Both the position numbers and the translations under genes were made by a program. This document shows, in pieces, positions 60,526 to 64,000 of a DNA stretch of 64,000 nt. The notes beneath the pieces were generated by a model. That model ran no database searches and was not told where the DNA came from. It saw only the letters and a program-made list of their open reading frames with translations. Each line of letters starts with the position of its first letter. Position 1 is the first letter of the stretch. This DNA is from Aliidiomarina soli (GTDB lineage: Bacteria; Pseudomonadota; Gammaproteobacteria; Enterobacterales; Alteromonadaceae), in NCBI RefSeq assembly GCF_003986975.1, contig NZ_PIPO01000001.1, positions 310,001-374,000 of the forward strand. The letters are read 5' to 3'.

Positions 60526-61533
60526 GTGAAGAAGGATATGAAGGTTGGAATTGCGTTAGGCTCAGGCGCGGCAAGGGGATGGGCCCATATTGGTGTGCTT
60601 CGGGCGTTGCATGAAATGGGTGTAAGGCCCAATGTGGTGACCGGAACCTCGATCGGCTCCCTGGTCGGTGGCGCGTACTGTGCTGGTCGATTAGATGAAC
60701 TGGAAAAGTGGGTTCGCGATATGGACCGTTGGGAGGTGTTTAACCTGCTCGACTTTGGTTTTAGTAACGGTGGAGTCGTCTCCGGCGAACGTGTTTTTAA
60801 TTTCGCGCGGGAGCAGTTTGGGGCCATTTGCATCGAGGATCTACCGATTCGCTTTGCGGCCGTTGCCACTGACCTGTATACCGGGCGCGAAATTTGGTTA
60901 AAAAAAGGCGACGTCTACGATGTCGCGCGTGCCTCATGCGCCATGCCCGGCCTGTTGTCGCCGAAACCAATGGACAATCGCTGGCTGGTTGACGGCGCGT
61001 TAGTGAACCCGGTTCCGGTCTCGTTATGCCGGGCGCTGGAAGCCGAGTTTGTGATTGCCGTACACTTAAACTCTCAACTTAATACGTCGCCGCCGAAACT
61101 GCCACCTCAGGATATGAACCCTCAGGGGCTCAACGAGCAGGTTGAGCAGGAAGAAGGCAAGCGCAAAGGACCGTCGGCTGAGAAAGCGAGTCCTGATGAC
61201 ACCAACCCGTTTAAAAGCTTCCTCGCGCAAGGGCAAACCTACTTTGACAATGTGAAGCAGAAATTCAAAAAAGACCATCAGACGCCCGGAGTGATGGGAG
61301 TCATGGCGGGAGCGATTGATATCATGCAGGAACGGGTCACCAAAGCGCGGATGGCAGGCGATCCACCGGATATTTTATTGCAGCCTAAACTGGGTCACAT
61401 TGGTATTCTTGAATTCGAACGTGGCCAGGATGCGATTGATGTCGGCTATGAAACCACCAGACGACTGAAAGATTTGATCGAAGAAGACATTAAAATGCTC
61501 CGCTTCCGGCGTGGCGAACGGGTGGTTGATTAA
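60526..61533 (+). CDS. rssA: Patatin-like phospholipase, RssA family
   Basis: A 335-residue patatin-domain protein. The oxyanion A-L-G-S-G-A-A-R-G-W-A-H, the nucleophile in G-T-S-I-G-S (near residue 45) and the catalytic Asp in D-G-A-L-V-N-P are intact. It starts at GTG 60526 with AAGGAG 8 bases upstream. Between residues 185 and 245 it has a polar Pro/Glu/Lys-rich insert, making it about 35 residues longer than E. coli RssA. rssB, its partner gene in E. coli, is not nearby. Confidence 0.85.
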   Translation: MKKDMKVGIALGSGAARGWAHIGVLRALHEMGVRPNVVTGTSIGSLVGGAYCAGRLDELEKWVRDMDRWEVFNLLDFGFSNGGVVSGERVFNFAREQFGAICIEDLPIRFAAVATDLYTGREIWLKKGDVYDVARASCAMPGLLSPKPMDNRWLVDGALVNPVPVSLCRALEAEFVIAVHLNSQLNTSPPKLPPQDMNPQGLNEQVEQEEGKRKGPSAEKASPDDTNPFKSFLAQGQTYFDNVKQKFKKDHQTPGVMGVMAGAIDIMQERVTKARMAGDPPDILLQPKLGHIGILEFERGQDAIDVGYETTRRLKDLIEEDIKMLRFRRGERVVD

Positions 61534-61580
61534 CCTGTCGCGATTTCATTAAGCGCACTAAATGAGTGGAAATGGACAAT

Positions 61581-61620
61581 AAAAACCCCCGGCACGGATA
61601 ACGTGGACCGGGGGTTTTTT
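61581..61620. terminator. Bidirectional terminator between rssA and putP
   Basis: AAAAACCCCCGG pairs with CCGGGGGTTTTTT, with an inner CACG/CGTG stem around GATAA. T-runs exist on both strands, so it closes the plus-strand patatin gene and the minus-strand putP gene. Confidence 0.88.
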
Positions 61621-61646
61621 AGCTTTATCTACGGACAGAAAATGAG

Positions 61647-63206
61647 CTAGCTCGTTTTATCCATCTGTGTCTGCAGTTCGTCTTCCATATCGTTGAATTC
61701 ACTGTCAACGGCTTTGGTTGGTTTGATTGTCATTCGGCTGACCACCACAATTGCCAGGGTGGCTAACAAGACACCAGGGACCATTTCATAAAGCACTGAG
61801 CTGAGCGTAGCGCCCTCTTCGAGCACCGGGACGTATATCCAGAACAGCACTGTTACTGCGCCTGTCAGCATGCCAGCCAGGGCTCCCTGCATGGTCATGC
61901 GCTTCCAGTAGAGGCTCAGCACAATCAATGGACCAAATGCGGAGCCGAAACCAGCCCAGGCGTTACCGACCTGGTCAAGAATAGTCCCTTGCGGTACCCA
62001 GACAATGGCAATTGCTACAATCGCGACCAGGAACACGGACAAGCGGCCAACGGCAACCTGCATTTTGTCACTCGCATTTTTATTGAGGAAGCTTTTGTAG
62101 AAGTCCTGAGTCAGCGCGCTTGAGGTTACCAGCAGCTGCGATGAAATCGTGCTCATAATCGCTGCCAGAATGGCTGCCAGTAAGAAACCACCGATAAACG
62201 GATGGAACAGGGTTTGCGACAGAACGATAAAGATGGTTTCTGCGTTATCCAGGGTGCCGTCGGTGACATAGGCGCCCACTTCGACGTCTTCAGCGTTGAT
62301 TGACATGTAGGCTGCGCCCAACAAACCAGTCAGCATGGCACCAATGATAGCGACCGTCATCCAGGTCATACCAATACGGCGCGCGGCTTTGAAATCACGA
62401 ACTGATTTGATTGCCATAAACCGAACGATAATATGCGGCTGACCAAAGTAGCCGAGACCCCATGCCAGCAATGAGATAGTTCCTAAAAAGGTAATGCCAT
62501 AAAATGGATTGAGCATCGCCGGGTCGATCTCGCGCACCTCAGCGGTGACGGGCTCGATACCACCAAGCACGCTAAAGCCCACCAGCGGCACCATAATGAG
62601 GGCAACGAACATAATACAACCCTGCACAAAGTCGGTCATGCTGACGGCGAGAAAGCCGCCAAGCAGGGTATAAGCCACCACGACCGCAGCGGTCACGATA
62701 AGGCCAGTGTGATATTCCATGCCAAAGGCGTTTTCGAACAGAGTGCCACCAGCATACACCCCGGAAGCGGTGTACAAAGTGAAGAAGATAATGATCACCA
62801 CCGCGGATACCAGACGCAGTACGCGGCTTTTATCCTGGAAGCGGTTTTCAAAATAATCAGGAATGGTGATCGAGTCTTTGGCGACCTCAGTGTACGTGCG
62901 AAGCCTTGGGGCTACTAACCGGTAGTTTACGTATGCACCGATAAGCAGGCCTAAAGCCAACCATACTTCTGCGAACCCTGACACGAAAAATGCACCGGGC
63001 AGACCCATTAACATCCAACCACTCATGTCCGATGCACCAGCTGACAGTGCTGTGACACCAGGACCGAGACGGCGACCGCCGAGCATGTAATCACCCAGAT
63101 CACTGGTTGATTTGAAATAGCCATACACACCAATGCCGAGCATGGCAATGAAGTAGAGCGCTAATGAAATCAGAGTACCTGTTTCCACAAAAAACTCCTG
63201 TAACAA
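61647..63206 (-). CDS. putP: Sodium/proline symporter PutP
   Basis: A 519-residue inner-membrane transporter of the sodium:solute symporter family with about 13 hydrophobic segments. Family signatures include D-Y-M-L-G-G-R-R-L-G-P-G-V-T-A-L-S-A-G-A-S-D-M-S-G-W-M, split over TM1-2, and S-T-I-S-S-Q-L-L-V-T-S-S-A-L-T-Q-D, typical of PutP. It imports proline with Na+. No putA is in the window. It ends 27 bases before the shared terminator on its strand. Confidence 0.94.
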   Translation of the reverse strand: MLQEFFVETGTLISLALYFIAMLGIGVYGYFKSTSDLGDYMLGGRRLGPGVTALSAGASDMSGWMLMGLPGAFFVSGFAEVWLALGLLIGAYVNYRLVAPRLRTYTEVAKDSITIPDYFENRFQDKSRVLRLVSAVVIIIFFTLYTASGVYAGGTLFENAFGMEYHTGLIVTAAVVVAYTLLGGFLAVSMTDFVQGCIMFVALIMVPLVGFSVLGGIEPVTAEVREIDPAMLNPFYGITFLGTISLLAWGLGYFGQPHIIVRFMAIKSVRDFKAARRIGMTWMTVAIIGAMLTGLLGAAYMSINAEDVEVGAYVTDGTLDNAETIFIVLSQTLFHPFIGGFLLAAILAAIMSTISSQLLVTSSALTQDFYKSFLNKNASDKMQVAVGRLSVFLVAIVAIAIVWVPQGTILDQVGNAWAGFGSAFGPLIVLSLYWKRMTMQGALAGMLTGAVTVLFWIYVPVLEEGATLSSVLYEMVPGVLLATLAIVVVSRMTIKPTKAVDSEFNDMEDELQTQMDKTS

Positions 63207-63294
63207 TTAAAAGTTACCGCATCGTTTAAATGCAGCGCTTACTGAAAGCGGATTACGCTAACAAAATCTTTACTAAGCATCAAGCTGCCGCTGT

Positions 63295-64000
63295 TTAGCT
63301 GAGCGTGTAGGTCTGTTGCAGCAGGCTTTCGGTATAACCGTCTGCCGGCTTGTTAAACACGCTGGCGGTATCTTCATAGGTCACGATCTCACCATGGCGC
63401 ATGATCATTACTTTGTCGGCGACGTGACGAATAATCTCCGGGCTGTGTGAAACAAACACATAGGACATTTTCATATCACGCTGCAGATCGAGTAATAAGT
63501 TAATAATCTGAGCCCGAATGGAGGAATCCAGTGCTGCCAGGGCTTCATCGGCGACAATGACATCGGGGTTAAGCATGATAGCACGGGCAATGCAGGCGCG
63601 TTGCTTTTGTCCAGTCGACATCATGTGGGAGTGGAAAACCGCGTGTTCAGGAAGCAAACCGACCTTGAGCAGGGCTTCGGAAACGGTTTCGCGACGTTGC
63701 GCACTGCTTAAATGTGTATTAAACAGCAGAGGTTCTTCCAGCTGTCGGCCAATGGTCAGATGCGGGTTGAGCGATGCATCGGTGTCCTGAAACACCATTC
63801 GGATATGGCGGCAGCGAAAGCGATAGTCCTGCGCTTTGAGTGGCTCCCCGCGCAGGTAAACGGTTCCGCTGCTGGGGCGTTCTGCACCGGCAATTATTTT
63901 TGCCAGGCTACTTTTACCAGAGCCGGTTTCGCCCATAATGGCCAGGGTTTGACCGCTTTCGAGGTCAAACGACACATTATTGAGCGCACGAATTCGTTTG
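63295..64000 (-). CDS. sapF: Peptide ABC transporter ATPase SapF-like, N-terminus beyond window
   Basis: The frame is open to the right edge (K-R-I-R-A-L-N-N-V-S-F-D-L), so the first part of the gene lies outside. About 234 C-terminal residues are seen. Walker A is G-E-T-G-S-G-K-S-S, Walker B is V-I-V-A-D-E-A-L-A-A-L-D, and the signature is S-T-G-Q-K-Q-R, not L-S-G-G-Q. R-C-R-H-I-R-M-V-F-Q-D, H-M-M-S-T-G-Q-K-Q-R and V-G-L-L-P-E-H follow E. coli SapF. Probably powers uptake of peptides or cations with SapD. Confidence 0.82.
   Translation of the reverse strand, partial: KRIRALNNVSFDLESGQTLAIMGETGSGKSSLAKIIAGAERPSSGTVYLRGEPLKAQDYRFRCRHIRMVFQDTDASLNPHLTIGRQLEEPLLFNTHLSSAQRRETVSEALLKVGLLPEHAVFHSHMMSTGQKQRACIARAIMLNPDVIVADEALAALDSSIRAQIINLLLDLQRDMKMSYVFVSHSPEIIRHVADKVMIMRHGEIVTYEDTASVFNKPADGYTESLLQQTYTLS

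Overview
The window is a 64 kb stretch of the chromosome of a gammaproteobacterium, about 50% G+C, dense in genes and almost entirely housekeeping in character. The linkage groups nadB/rpoE-rseABC-lepA-lepB-rnc-era-recO-pdxJ-acpS, relA-mazG-pyrG-eno, ftsB-ispD-ispF-truD-surE-pcm-nlpD-rpoS and mutS/pncC/recA are the classic gammaproteobacterial ones. A Suf-only Fe-S region, several secreted peptidases and lipases, and an IscR-controlled suf operon make a marine Alteromonadales member, perhaps Idiomarinaceae, the best guess. That taxonomic call is inference from gene content, not a database result. No tRNA, rRNA, CRISPR array, prophage or insertion sequence was seen.

Layout. 1-4.6 kb (+): the tail of an SDR oxidoreductase, a lipid kinase, and small exported or lipoprotein genes (DUF2383, DUF1496, TonB-C-like, DUF1428, tandem DUF6174, a membrane protein), closed by a strong terminator. 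4.6-8.2 kb: a tiny basic 40-residue gene on the minus strand, an unknown gene with a methyltransferase, and a secreted lipase paired with a membrane-anchored unknown protein. 8.3-13.5 kb (+): CheV, a Cache-type chemoreceptor overlapping a TorF-like porin, and an aromatic amino acid permease. 13.6-20.3 kb: sufBCDSATE (+) facing iscR (-); both promoters carry nearly identical IscR-type operators. 20.3-20.8 kb: the only long gene-free stretch, bounded by two outward-pointing intrinsic terminators, probably holding non-coding RNA. 20.8-27.7 kb (-): exported M20 amidohydrolase, phospholipase A (PldA) with a small membrane protein, an S9 peptidase, SlyD and YgfZ. 27.9-28.6 kb (+): sdhE-ygfX. 28.6-30.2 kb (-): nadB. 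30.3-39.4 kb (+): the sigma-E operon, then lepA-lepB-rnc-era-recO-pdxJ-acpS. 39.4-52.1 kb (+): relA-mazG-pyrG-eno, an orphan gene, ftsB-ispD-ispF-truD-surE-pcm-nlpD-rpoS. 52.2-54.8 kb (-): mutS. 54.9-59.3 kb (+): pncC, recA with an SOS box, a DUF885 lipoprotein and a metallophosphatase. 59.2-64 kb: EAL-HDOD protein (-), RssA-like patatin (+), PutP (-) and the C-terminal part of SapF (-).

How the parts work together. Regulatory logic is unusually legible here. IscR probably represses its own gene and the suf operon through matched sites over the -35 elements. RpoE has a self-recognised promoter and is followed by its anti-sigma and modulators. RecA has a textbook LexA box inside its promoter. 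RpoS lies next to nlpD. Stringent-response functions (RelA synthetase, MazG pyrophosphohydrolase) sit beside CTP synthase and enolase. The secreted peptidases, lipase, phospholipase, amino acid permease and proline symporter fit a heterotroph living on protein and lipid.

The best candidates for something undescribed are the double-terminator intergenic region beside iscR, the lipase/partner pair, the 40-residue basic protein and the orphan gene between eno and ftsB.
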